NCBI RefSeq assembly: GCF_016908395.1
Contig: NZ_JAFBDU010000011.1
Location: forward strand, 1-64,000
DNA from: Metabacillus crassostreae
Lineage (GTDB): Bacteria > Bacillota > Bacilli > Bacillales > Bacillaceae
Reading direction: 5' to 3'
Length of the DNA: 64,000 nt
In this document: piece after piece, positions 1 through 7,559 of the stretch
Position numbering within the stretch: position 1 is the first letter of the stretch
Layout of the letters: the number at the start of each line of letters is the position of its first letter
The notes under the pieces: model-generated
Told to the model about the DNA's origin: nothing
The model's database searches: none
Seen by the model: only the letters and a program-made list of their open reading frames with translations
Made by a program: the position numbers and the translations under genes

Positions 1-10
1 GAATCTAAAA

Positions 11-43
11 AAGATGACCCCTGTTCAATACAGAGATCATCTT
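11..43 (-). terminator. Possible terminator hairpin
   Basis: AAGATGA (11-17) pairs with TCATCTT (37-43). The A-rich left flank would be a U-run on the minus strand, so this could end leftward transcription. The loop is long (19 nt), so support is weak. Confidence 0.3.
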
Positions 44-118
44 CTGAATGCAGCCTAGTCTTTTTTAAAATGTCCTTTACAAAGGGTACACTTTATTTGG
101 CGCTCAGTTTTTTTGGGG

Positions 119-136
119 TGGGGGTCAGTCCCTCGG
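119..136. repeat. REP-like palindrome, left outer copy
   Basis: TGGGGGTCAGTCCCTCGG resembles the reverse complement of the copy at 501-521 and the arm at 1168-1181 (shared GTCCCTC). Confidence 0.45.
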
Positions 137-500
137 TACTTTAAAGTATTGGAGAAAAAGCTAATTACAATGAAAATCTTACAATCTTTTAGATCTTTCT
201 TTAGATTAAGGATATGTCCGTAACCTTGCTTGCTCTCATTGCACATTAGTCACTTGGGGCAAAGAAATCACCTTGATTTGCCTCTTTCTGATCAATTTAG
301 TTCACATTTTAGGCAGTTTTTAATGTTTTTATAAAATGCTGCTTTTAAACAGCACTAATTTGATTGAAAAATCCTCTTTTAAAGCTTATATCTGAGCAAA
401 AATTTATGCGCATAAAAATTTATCAGCGATTCCGGATATTTATCGGCGATTCTTCAGAATTCGACAAATATATACTTCACTAGCCTTTAACTCTTTACCA

Positions 501-521
501 GACTGAGGGACAGTCCCCCAC
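501..521. repeat. REP-like palindrome, left of RAYT
   Basis: Contains GGGAC-A-GTCCC (507-517) inside TGAGGGACAGTCCCCCA. The TGAGGGACAG half is the same word as the right arm of the hairpin at 1168-1209, so the transposase gene is bracketed by related palindromes, as is typical for RAYTs. Confidence 0.6.
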
Positions 522-620
522 ACAAGCAATGCCCACAAAATACTCTCAAAAAAGCAGGAATTCCTCTAACTATGTCGAAACAAAATAACTGACTAAAATA
601 TAATTGAAAGGTGTGTCTTA

Positions 621-1163
621 ATGTCCAGACAACACAGACCTTGGTATGAAGGTGCTATGTATCATACATTCTCAAGAGGAAATCGAAGAGGTGACCTATT
701 CCTAGATGACGCAGATCGGCAAAAGTATTTCAGTCTCCTACTAGAAACCCGCAAGCTATATCCTTATACTCTCCACTCTTATTGCCTCATGACAAACCAC
801 ACTCACTTACTCATCGAAACAGATCAGCATCACATCGGAATAATCATGAAAAATATAAACTTCCGTTATGCCATATACTTTAATAAAAAGTACAAATTAG
901 ATGGACATGTGTTCCAGGGCAGATATGGATCAACCCTTATAGAAAGTGCTGTAAAATTCTTAAATACCACACGTTATATTCACCTTAATCCAGTAGAAGC
1001 AAATATCACTAAAAGCCCCGAGAATTACAAATGGAGCAGTTACAACTCCTACATCACAAAAACAGCAAACGAACTCATCTCAAAAAACAAAACACTCTTT
1101 TATTTTATGCCCCCACAAATAGAAAATTTTAAAAAGTACACGATTGATGAGGTGAAGGATTGA
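621..1163 (+). CDS. REP-associated tyrosine transposase (RAYT, Y1_Tnp family)
   Basis: A 180-residue single-strand DNA transposase of the HUH/Y1 type related to IS200/IS605 TnpA. RAYTs are thought to act on REP hairpins. The HUH pair is visible as NHTHLL near residue 60, after the typical SYCLMTN stretch. The C-terminal half holds FQGRYGS and TRYIHLNPV, whose tyrosine near residue 118 is the expected nucleophile position. The N-terminal YHTFSRGN is also characteristic. ATG at 621 follows AAAGGTGTG. Length and motif order look complete. The gene stands alone, flanked by related palindromes at 501-521 and 1168-1209, which supports a RAYT rather than a classical IS200. Whether it is active cannot be told. 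Confidence 0.9.
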   Translation: MSRQHRPWYEGAMYHTFSRGNRRGDLFLDDADRQKYFSLLLETRKLYPYTLHSYCLMTNHTHLLIETDQHHIGIIMKNINFRYAIYFNKKYKLDGHVFQGRYGSTLIESAVKFLNTTRYIHLNPVEANITKSPENYKWSSYNSYITKTANELISKNKTLFYFMPPQIENFKKYTIDEVKD

Positions 1164-1167
1164 ATGT

Positions 1168-1209
1168 TTGTCTGTCCCTCATTACGTTAAAGCGCTGAGG
1201 GACAGACAA
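1168..1209. repeat. REP-like hairpin immediately after RAYT
   Basis: TTGTCTGTCCCTCA (1168-1181) and TGAGGGACAGACAA (1196-1209) form a perfect 14-bp inverted repeat with a 14-nt loop, starting 4 nt after the transposase stop codon. It shares GTCCCTC/GAGGGAC with the palindromes left of the gene. It may be the RAYT substrate and may also end transcription. Confidence 0.75.
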
Positions 1210-1271
1210 GAGATTTCCATTAGGTATGCCCAGGAGAAACCTATAAAATAATGTTGAAGGAGGTGAAAGCA

Positions 1272-1604
1272 GTGGAGGAAAAACTAAACCGTATTGAAGA
1301 AATGCTACCAACTCTGATCCAAAAGGTGGGAAGATTCATGAAGATCAAGTAGCTATGAGAGTAGAACAGACGTTAATGAAGCTAGAACAAACATCAATGA
1401 AGCAAGATATCTCATCAATGAAGCAGCAACAAACAAGTTTTCAAAAAAAATTGTCGCTCATGCGTGCGTGCCGAAAATGAAAAGAGCCACCAAGGAATCA
1501 TCAGCGAATAGGGCTCACTTGTAGCTGATCATGAACATACTTAGGAAAAGACTGTTCGCAATGATCGGGAAATTGCGTAAGTGAAATATCAAATTGACTT
1601 GTAA
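1272..1604 (+). pseudogene. Decayed small coiled-coil gene
   Basis: A GTG after GAAGGAGGTGAAAGCA opens VEEKLNRIEEMLPTLIQKVG, which ends at a TAG at codon 27. The sense continues in another frame (HEDQVAMRVEQTLMKLEQTS, then SSMKQQQTSFQKKL), then again shifted (EKSHQGIISE, SLVADHEHT, EKTVRNDREIA, KYQIDL). Together the pieces resemble a small Bacillus coiled-coil family of unknown function that carries tandem 'SMKxxQ' heptads. At least two frameshifts and several stops make this a pseudogene. The strong ribosome binding site and the collinear fragments argue that it was once a real gene. The family assignment is from memory. Confidence 0.6.
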
Positions 1605-1688
1605 TTATCCTCGCAAATTTGTCTACAGATTTTCCTTCTCAGATAAACTGCAGATATTAATAACGACAATCTACGTTAAACTTCACAA

Positions 1689-1731
1689 AAGAAGTGCATT
1701 CTATTTAACTAGAAGGATGTACTTCTTTTTT
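1689..1731 (+). terminator. Rho-independent terminator
   Basis: AAAGAAGTGCATTCT pairs imperfectly with AGAAGGATGTACTTCTTT and is followed by a T-run. It lies about 85 nt after the decayed coiled-coil gene. Confidence 0.6.
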
Positions 1732-2085
1732 ACGTGCTCTAATGGAGTGGATAAAGAGGAAAATGTCATTTATCTTTAGAGGTAATAGTATCCGATTAAA
1801 GGAACGAGTGCTACGAGTTTCTTATAAAAAACAAATTCGCTTTCACAAAACTTTAGTGATTTAGAAAATTGTCGGATATTTTCACTATGATATTAAGACC
1901 CTACTAAATTATAGTTGCCCATCTATTTATTTCTCCAATTCCATTTTTCATATGAAGAATATTATATGGATAGACAATAAAGTATGGTTAGAATGGTAGT
2001 ATCCATTGCGAATATTCCTAACACTTCATTGCTTAATAGCTTTCATTTAAAAATCAGCAGGTTAACACTCTTTGAAAGGATAAGA
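1732..2085. other. Gene-free stretch
   Basis: AT-rich, with no frame that has a ribosome binding site and recognisable protein sense. I see no further structure. Confidence 0.4.
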
Positions 2086-2136
2086 AAAACACCTCCGCTA
2101 GTGCCGTATTTATTAATTCGGACCGGGAGGTGTTTT
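2086..2136. terminator. Terminator hairpin, probably bidirectional
   Basis: AAAACACCTCC (2086-2096) pairs with GGAGGTGTTTT (2126-2136) around a 29-nt loop. It lies just beyond the 3' end of the minus-strand lipoprotein gene and probably terminates it. Confidence 0.6.
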
Positions 2137-2191
2137 GCTTTGTCTCACACTATGGTAAGACTCTATATTTATTAAAGATTCTAATCTTATT

Positions 2192-2842
2192 TTAACTATG
2201 ATCTATAACAGCATCTAACCAAAAACGATCATCTTGATTAGAGATTTTGTAAGTAACTTCACCTTCGACTACTGTGACTTCTTCACTAGAATAGTCATTT
2301 GTGCTAACACCTAGTTCATTTAAGTTGGAATTTAGAGCCTCTTCAGTCAATGTTGGTTGCAATACTTTCATTAAGATCTTCGTTACGTCATGAATGTGTT
2401 TACTATCAGGATCCTCTTCTACAGGGTATGATAGATTTAAAGATACCTTTTGTATTACTTTATCATTTGGATTCAACACAACTTGATAAGAATCTCCGAT
2501 AGAGATTAAGCCCATCTCAACTATCTCTCCATCACCACTACTAAGTGTTTCAAATTCGGTGTTTAATTGGTAATCTACTAACCCATTTTCTTCAACAGTT
2601 TTATTCCATTGTTTAATAAATTCATCATGAGTAAGAAGAATTTCTTCCTGTTTAACTTCTTTGTCTACTTTTGTTTCCTCTTGTGAAGGCTCTTCTGCAG
2701 CAGAATTTGAATCAGTTTGTACTGAATTAGTATCATCTTCGTTTAGAGTTCCATTAGAACACGCAAGTAGTGTTGTTCCAATCATACAAGCTATTAAAAT
2801 GGCTCCAGTTCTTTGTATGAAGGCTTTTCTAGTTAGTATCAT
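2192..2842 (-). CDS. Putative lipoprotein, function unknown
   Basis: A 216-residue protein with a type II signal peptide: a short basic N-terminus (MILTRKAFIQR), a hydrophobic core and a lipobox TLLAC with the lipidated cysteine near residue 28. Then comes a low-complexity acidic spacer rich in N, D, E and S (about 30-70) and a folded domain from about 75, with HDEFIKQWN as its most conserved-looking stretch. It should be anchored on the outer face of the membrane. I chose the ATG at 2842 because AGAGGTG lies at the right spacing; an in-frame ATG 18 nt upstream would put that sequence inside the coding region. Family unknown; the neighbours give no clue. Confidence 0.75.
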   Translation of the reverse strand: MILTRKAFIQRTGAILIACMIGTTLLACSNGTLNEDDTNSVQTDSNSAAEEPSQEETKVDKEVKQEEILLTHDEFIKQWNKTVEENGLVDYQLNTEFETLSSGDGEIVEMGLISIGDSYQVVLNPNDKVIQKVSLNLSYPVEEDPDSKHIHDVTKILMKVLQPTLTEEALNSNLNELGVSTNDYSSEEVTVVEGEVTYKISNQDDRFWLDAVIDHS

Positions 2843-3207
2843 ATTTACACACCTCTTCATAAATTTATGTTCACAGAGAAGTATACAGAAATTATTTGTT
2901 TCTGACCAATGATCGTTATAAAAGAAGATGGTACTTGTAAGGACGTTTAATTATATTTTTGAGACATTCTTTGAAATAGTTTAGTTTGTTCCAGAATAAT
3001 AGAAACTAAATTATTTGTATAGATCAGACCTGCTGTTTCAGATTTCAGTAACATATAATGGCTTATACCAATACAACTAATAACAAATTATTCCTTAAGA
3101 AAATAAACAAATAACCACAATTAACATATAATTTGAATCATGTTGGATATTGTTTCTTTCCTATTTTTTTATTTTAATTTATAGTAGAATTTTTGTGAGG
3201 TGTTAAG
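2843..3207. other. Divergent intergenic region
   Basis: AT-rich spacer between the leftward lipoprotein gene and the rightward 55-residue gene. It should carry both promoters, but I cannot pick out convincing -35/-10 pairs. Confidence 0.4.
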
Positions 3208-3375
3208 ATGAATTCGTTTGATAAGCTACCAAGGTCAATAAAAAAGACTCTTAGATATATTAAGCAAGATGTAAAGTCTATAGAAACGTTAGAGATGTTA
3301 GAGAAAACGATTAATTCTTATATAGAGAAAAAGAGGGACGAGTTGATTAAAGAAAATAAGGGTAATCGTGGTTGA
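3208..3375 (+). CDS. Small helical protein, 55 aa
   Basis: ATG at 3208 follows GTGAGGTGTTAAG, a good ribosome binding site. The product starts MNSFDKLPRSIKKTLRYIKQ and ends with the charged stretch KKRDELIKENKGNRG. It is predicted largely alpha-helical, with heptad-like leucine/isoleucine spacing (TLEMLEKTINSYIEK), and has no signal peptide or membrane segment. I do not recognise the family. The ribosome binding site and balanced composition make it a likely real gene. Confidence 0.6.
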   Translation: MNSFDKLPRSIKKTLRYIKQDVKSIETLEMLEKTINSYIEKKRDELIKENKGNRG

Positions 3376-3886
3376 TGTGTCTTTGTCACCCTACCCTATC
3401 TGAACAACCACTCGTATACTTATGTGGGTAATGTTTCAAAGTCATTTATTCCTTCTAGAGCTCATTTAGCAGTTATTATATAAAGCTTTGAGATATCTAC
3501 TGACCAATTTTGTAGTGTTTGTAGGTTATTGGAAAAGGGATGCGAATCAGTACGCAGAATTTAAGTTTGCGCAAACAGACTGACCAATAGAAAAAATAAG
3601 AAAAGCTGACTCAGAAGAGCCGTGGGTTAAAGGTCTTCTGAGTCAGCTTCTTAGTAATTAAAGCATTGTCTATTAAAATGCTCTAAACTTCAAAAAATAG
3701 CCTTCACCCAAATGATTCCTGTTTCATTGTTCACCACACCATTATTTATTCAAATTGCTAAAGTTAGAAATTGATTAGGTACTCCAAAGTTATAGATGTA
3801 TTCAGTGAAATATATACAAATTCCTCTAGATGTTTAAAAAAACAATAATAAGCAAACGATAAGATAAAAAGTAGAGGTGAATAAAT
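3376..3886. other. Gene-free stretch with one strong terminator
   Basis: No supported gene. It holds the 16-bp perfect hairpin at 3603-3649. ACTGACCAAT occurs twice (near 3499 and 3579), which may be chance. Confidence 0.4.
3603..3649. terminator. Strong terminator hairpin
   Basis: AAGCTGACTCAGAAGA (3603-3618) and TCTTCTGAGTCAGCTT (3634-3649) are a perfect 16-bp inverted repeat with a 15-nt loop. Confidence 0.7.
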
Positions 3887-4099
3887 TTGGCAGCAACAGG
3901 ATCACAATCAGGAAGAATAAGCGTTATTTTCCATCATGAGGTAGAAACTGAAAAGAAAACCCTTAATTTAACTCAATTAACAGCTCTCCTACATACAGAC
4001 TTAATCTTTATCGATAAATTCAAGGAGCCTAAAAAGCTTGAAAAAAAAGTCTGGACAACCCATGTGAACGGTATGGACTTACATATCTACTTAAAATAG
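3887..4099 (+). CDS. Small conserved-looking protein, 70 aa
   Basis: TTG start at 3887 after GAGGTGAATAAA. The product begins MAATGSQSGRISVIFHHEVE and ends VNGMDLHIYLK. It looks soluble, with an alternating pattern (ISVIFHH, LTALLHTDLIFID, DLHIYL) suggesting a small beta-rich fold. There is no signal sequence or membrane segment. I do not recognise the family. It stands alone, 130 bp before the convergent VanZ-like gene. Confidence 0.6.
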   Translation: MAATGSQSGRISVIFHHEVETEKKTLNLTQLTALLHTDLIFIDKFKEPKKLEKKVWTTHVNGMDLHIYLK

Positions 4100-4216
4100 G
4101 ACATTGTAGAAGAGTACTACTAGGTTCAGTATGCTAAGAAGGAAACTTTCTAGACTTATGGAAGAACAATAAGGCAATACCTTTAGTAAAGATACTGATT
4201 TAGTTTAAAATAAAAA

Positions 4217-4243
4217 AACAGACGGATACATTCACCGTCTGTT
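4217..4243 (-). terminator. Terminator overlapping the end of the VanZ-like gene
   Basis: AACAGACGG (4217-4225) and CCGTCTGTT (4235-4243) form a 9-bp perfect stem. The A-run on its left becomes a U-run on the minus strand. The stem includes the last codons of the VanZ-like gene. Confidence 0.7.
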
Positions 4244-4666
4244 CACAGTTTGATTACTTCTTAATAAAATTTTAATAACATGAAAACACTCGAAAAACAG
4301 TAAAAACAAAAAGATACCGCTCAGATCATAAATAACATCAAGTAGTCGGCCGCTCCTTGAAAAAAACAATTGAGCAACTTCAGTTGATAAAGCAACAGTA
4401 AATGAGATGGATAAAACCACCTGAATACTTCGCCATACCCAATAGATCAAAACTCCAAAGATGAAAAAGCTAAAGATATGACCTATTTTTTGAATAACAT
4501 ATGTAGGATCTTCTAATGTAAGATCATTACGAAAGAAATCCCATACAGGAGGATTTATAGTGAAATTAAACGTCACTTTCTGTTGTAATATAAGTAACGA
4601 CAAACTCTCAGTACAAGTAGCTAAAAATAAAAAAGAAAGAAAAACCCAAAAGATCCAGACTTTCAT
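4232..4666 (-). CDS. VanZ-like family membrane protein
   Basis: A 144-residue integral membrane protein with about four hydrophobic segments. The VanZ signature is clear: KIGHIFSFFIFGVLIY in the second segment and STEVAQLFFSRSGRLLDVIYD before the last one. VanZ of enterococci gives low-level teicoplanin resistance, but most chromosomal Firmicute homologues have no assigned role. ATG at 4666 follows GAGGTGATAAC. Only the terminator overlaps the C-terminus. It is transcribed away from the polysaccharide operon, so a link to that operon is not shown. Confidence 0.8.
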   Translation of the reverse strand: MKVWIFWVFLSFLFLATCTESLSLLILQQKVTFNFTINPPVWDFFRNDLTLEDPTYVIQKIGHIFSFFIFGVLIYWVWRSIQVVLSISFTVALSTEVAQLFFSRSGRLLDVIYDLSGIFLFLLFFECFHVIKILLRSNQTVNRR

Positions 4667-5505
4667 TATGTTATCACCTCATCTTGATGATGGTCATAAC
4701 ATCGGTCTTTTAACCCCGAAAATGTCCATTCAAATGTGTTAGTTTCAATTTAAACACTTTTTTAATACCTTACTGCCCACTTAAAGAGTTTAGTCCCTAT
4801 TTATCTAATGGTGTAAAAACTTCGGTGGAAATTAATGAGAGGAAAATATCCATTCGCTATTTCTTCCTCCTCTAATAATAAGTATAAATGATCACACGAT
4901 GTATTCTCAATAAAAAACGACGGTTAGATTACATAACATTCTTCAAGAAATTACATGTAGAGTAACCTAAAATCACAAACCCAATGAAACATTTTAAATT
5001 TTATGTATTTTAAACTATATATCGAGTTGTTATCATTTTGTGAAAAAAATGTTTTTCTTTAGGTTAAGCTTTGACAGGTATACTTCTGAAATTATAAAAA
5101 TGATTTAATATCAAAAAATGACAATATTGTTAATTGTATAATTAATCGATATAGAATATGTGGAAGTAAGTAAAATTCGGCAATGTAAATTAAAGTAGGT
5201 GGCATCAATTGGAAATTAGGCAGAAGAAATTACAAGAACAAAACTAAGTCTGATTATAAAAGACTAATTTTCACGTTTGAACCAAATAATTAAGAAACAT
5301 TTATATGTTTTGGTACAAATTACCCAAAAATAACTGTTAAATTAATGGCAGAAAGATGATAAGATAAGTCCAGTAAGGAAGGGAAAAGTTGAATTTTCAC
5401 CATATTTGTAAGAAAATGTAGAATATGTTGTAGATATTAAGATGAAAATTCATTATACTAGTTTAGTTGTTATTTTTAAATAGATTATAAATCTTGGAGG
5501 TTACC
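4667..5505. promoter_or_regulatory. Upstream region of the polysaccharide operon
   Basis: An 840-bp AT-rich gap before the first exopolysaccharide gene, which should hold its promoter and operators. AGTCT and AGACT (about 5248-5266) form a weak hairpin. I cannot name a regulator site. No gene is supported. Confidence 0.4.
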
Positions 5506-6252
5506 ATGGAAGAAACTATCAGCTTGAAAGAGCTGTTTCGTACATTAAAGAAACGTCTCTCACTCATCATTATTATTACAGCTATTGCAACAGCAACAAG
5601 TGGAATTGTTAGTTATTTTGTCCTAACTCCTATATACCAGTCATCAACACAAATTCTAGTCAATCAATCAAAAAGTGATCAGCAAGCACTAAACGTTGGT
5701 GAAGTTCAAACCAATCTTCAATTAATCAACACATATAATGTTATTATAAAGAGCCCTGCAATCCTAGATAAAGTAATTGAGAAAGAAAATCTAGAAATTA
5801 CAGCAGGAGTCTTAAATGAATTAGTTACCGTGGGTAGCGAGCAAAATTCACAGGTAGTAAACATTACAGTTCAAAATGAAGACCCACAAAAAGCAGCCGC
5901 AATTGCCAATTCAATTGCATCAACCTTTAAAGAAGAAATCTCGACAATTATGAATGTCGATAACGTAAGTATTCTAACCCAAGCCCAGGTAGGAGAGAAT
6001 CCCTCACCAATAAAGCCCCAACCTTTATTAAATATGGCAATTGCATTAATCGTAGGGGTGATGTTAGGTGCTGGATTAGCTTTTTTACTTGAGTATTTAG
6101 ATAACACAATTAAACTTGAACAAGATATTGAAAATCATCTTGGTCTTCCAGTATTAGGCGCAATTACAACGATTGATATGGATAGTGAAGTCAAAGAGCA
6201 GGGCAATAATCCTGCATTTACTAGAACGCGAGGTGAGTCAGTTGGCTCGTAA
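5506..6252 (+). CDS. Polysaccharide chain-length modulator / BY-kinase activator (Wzz, CpsC/EpsA/YveK type)
   Basis: A 248-residue membrane protein with the Wzz topology: a cytoplasmic N-terminus (MEETISLKELFRTLKKR), a first transmembrane helix (about 18-40), an extracytoplasmic helical domain, a proline-rich NPSPIKPQPLLN just before the second helix (about 175-198), and a short cytoplasmic tail. In Firmicutes this protein pairs with the separate tyrosine kinase, activates it through its C-terminal tail, and controls chain length. ATG at 5506 follows TTGGAGG at an ideal distance; an in-frame TTG at 5494 is part of that site and was rejected. The kinase gene overlaps its 3' end by 11 bp, which suggests translational coupling. 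Confidence 0.9.
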   Translation: MEETISLKELFRTLKKRLSLIIIITAIATATSGIVSYFVLTPIYQSSTQILVNQSKSDQQALNVGEVQTNLQLINTYNVIIKSPAILDKVIEKENLEITAGVLNELVTVGSEQNSQVVNITVQNEDPQKAAAIANSIASTFKEEISTIMNVDNVSILTQAQVGENPSPIKPQPLLNMAIALIVGVMLGAGLAFLLEYLDNTIKLEQDIENHLGLPVLGAITTIDMDSEVKEQGNNPAFTRTRGESVGS

Positions 6253-6943
6253 AGATCGTAAACAAATTTTCCAGTTACAAAATAGAAGTCTAATATCAAT
6301 GACAACCCCAAAATCACCAATTGCAGAACAGTTCCGTACAATACGTACTAATATTCAATTTTCCAGTATTGACAAGGAACTACAAACAATAATAGTTACC
6401 TCTTCAGGTCCTGGTGAAGGGAAATCAACTACAACAGCTAATCTAGCTGTAGTTTTTGCTCAACAAGGGAAACGAGTTTTACTAATGGATGCGGATATGC
6501 GTAAACCAACTGTTCACTATACGTTTCGTATTGAAAATCATAAAGGGTTATCTAATGTTTTAACAAGACAGGCAACACTTGGAGAAGCAGTAAATGTGAC
6601 ATCACAAGATAATCTTTGGGTATTATCAAGTGGACCAATTCCACCAAATCCTTCTGAGTTACTAGGCTCAAAGGGAATGATCGCATTATTAGAACAAGCA
6701 AAAGATGAATATGACATCGTTATTCTTGATACACCTCCAGTATTAGCGGTAACAGACGCACAAATTTTATCAAATGTAGCAGATGGTGTTGTTCTTGTTG
6801 TTAGTAGTGGAAAAACAGAAGTAGATTCTGCTAAAAAGGCAAAAGAACTTCTCGAAAGTGCTAAGGCTAAAATTATGGGGGTAGTATTAAATAACAAAAA
6901 AGTACAAGATAGTCAACATTATTACTACTACGGAGAAAAATAA
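6242..6943 (+). CDS. BY-type tyrosine-protein kinase (CpsD/CapB/EpsB/YwqD type)
   Basis: A 233-residue cytoplasmic autokinase that controls Wzy-dependent polysaccharide export with the preceding membrane activator. Walker A is SSGPGEGKSTTTANL (about 51-66), Walker A' is VLLMDADMRKP (about 79-89) and Walker B is IVILDTPP (about 159-166). The C-terminus carries the expected tyrosine cluster HYYYYGEK. The N-terminal IAEQFRTIRTNIQFS is the conserved oligomerisation/activator helix. I start it at TTG 6242, preceded by CGAGGTGAGTCA; an in-frame ATG at 6173 lies deep in the upstream gene without a ribosome binding site. The cognate CpsB-type phosphatase is not adjacent; the only one seen is at 61559-62323. 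Confidence 0.92.
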   Translation: MARKDRKQIFQLQNRSLISMTTPKSPIAEQFRTIRTNIQFSSIDKELQTIIVTSSGPGEGKSTTTANLAVVFAQQGKRVLLMDADMRKPTVHYTFRIENHKGLSNVLTRQATLGEAVNVTSQDNLWVLSSGPIPPNPSELLGSKGMIALLEQAKDEYDIVILDTPPVLAVTDAQILSNVADGVVLVVSSGKTEVDSAKKAKELLESAKAKIMGVVLNNKKVQDSQHYYYYGEK

Positions 6944-7559
6944 CTATATTTCGACAAAATACTCCCCTTTTCATTGGTTTTCTACTATGATACGCTAAAG
7001 TACACAAGTTGTTATAGGTATATAGCAATGAAGATTAGTAGATTAAACCCGATATAGGGTGGGTATTTTGTTCTATTTAGGATTATTTTTTGTGAGGATT
7101 ATTTCAGTAGTGTCATGTAAAAGCTTCTTTGGGTAATAAACAACTCTAATTTCACTTCAACCAAAACACGGTAAGTTAATAATTTTTAACTTTATATCAT
7201 CATAGAGAGTAACTAAAATTTGCCGTTACCTCAAGATTAAGATTACAACATACATTACAATTATCACTTAGGAAAACACACATATGTATATTGTATATGT
7301 AGTCAGTTTCATTCTTTCTTCTAAGGAATTTTTTACAGGGGATATCCAAAAACAATAGAAAACTGTGCATACATTTATCAAGATGCACCATTAGAAAAAA
7401 TTAGACATACAACAAAAATTCTTAACATCAAAGTAATAGAGGAAAGATTGGGAGATATAGCAAGAAGAATAGATATCTAATAAATGAACACAGTATAAAG
7501 TGTTTTTTCATTAGATATTTATTTTGTAATAAAAATTAACTTGAAAAGAAGGGATTATA
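6944..7559 (+). other. Long leader between kinase and dehydratase genes; possible structured RNA
   Basis: A 616-bp gap inside an otherwise compact operon. In B. subtilis the same position (between epsB and epsC) carries the eps-associated RNA (EAR), a processive antitermination element. Here TTGTTATA (7009-7016) can pair with TATAGCAA (7021-7028), and ACCC (7047-7050) with GGGT (7057-7060). I cannot confirm an EAR fold. Around 7340-7480 a frame reads sensibly (YRGYPKTIENCAYIYQDAPL, then IEERLGDIARRIDI, stop) with no start or ribosome binding site, so it may be the remnant of a lost gene. Confidence 0.4.

Larger units (their letters stand above)
44..620. other. Gene-free stretch left of the RAYT gene
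   Basis: I see no convincing coding region. The only long frame (minus strand 55-246) lacks a good ribosome binding site and covers a repeat. The stretch holds two REP-like palindromes (119-136 and 501-521) related to the hairpin beyond the transposase gene. Confidence 0.5.

Noticed and set aside
55-246. 63-codon minus-strand frame at the left end
   Set aside because: No ribosome binding site, overlaps a REP-like palindrome, and the translation has no domain-like pattern.
1594-1779. 61-codon frame after the decayed coiled-coil gene
   Set aside because: It runs through a terminator hairpin and starts inside the pseudogene; not a credible gene.
1984-2175. 63-codon plus-strand frame
   Set aside because: Spans the terminator at 2086-2136 and lacks an SD.
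7200-7391. 63-codon minus-strand frame in the EPS gap
   Set aside because: No SD and opposite to the operon; the translation looks random.
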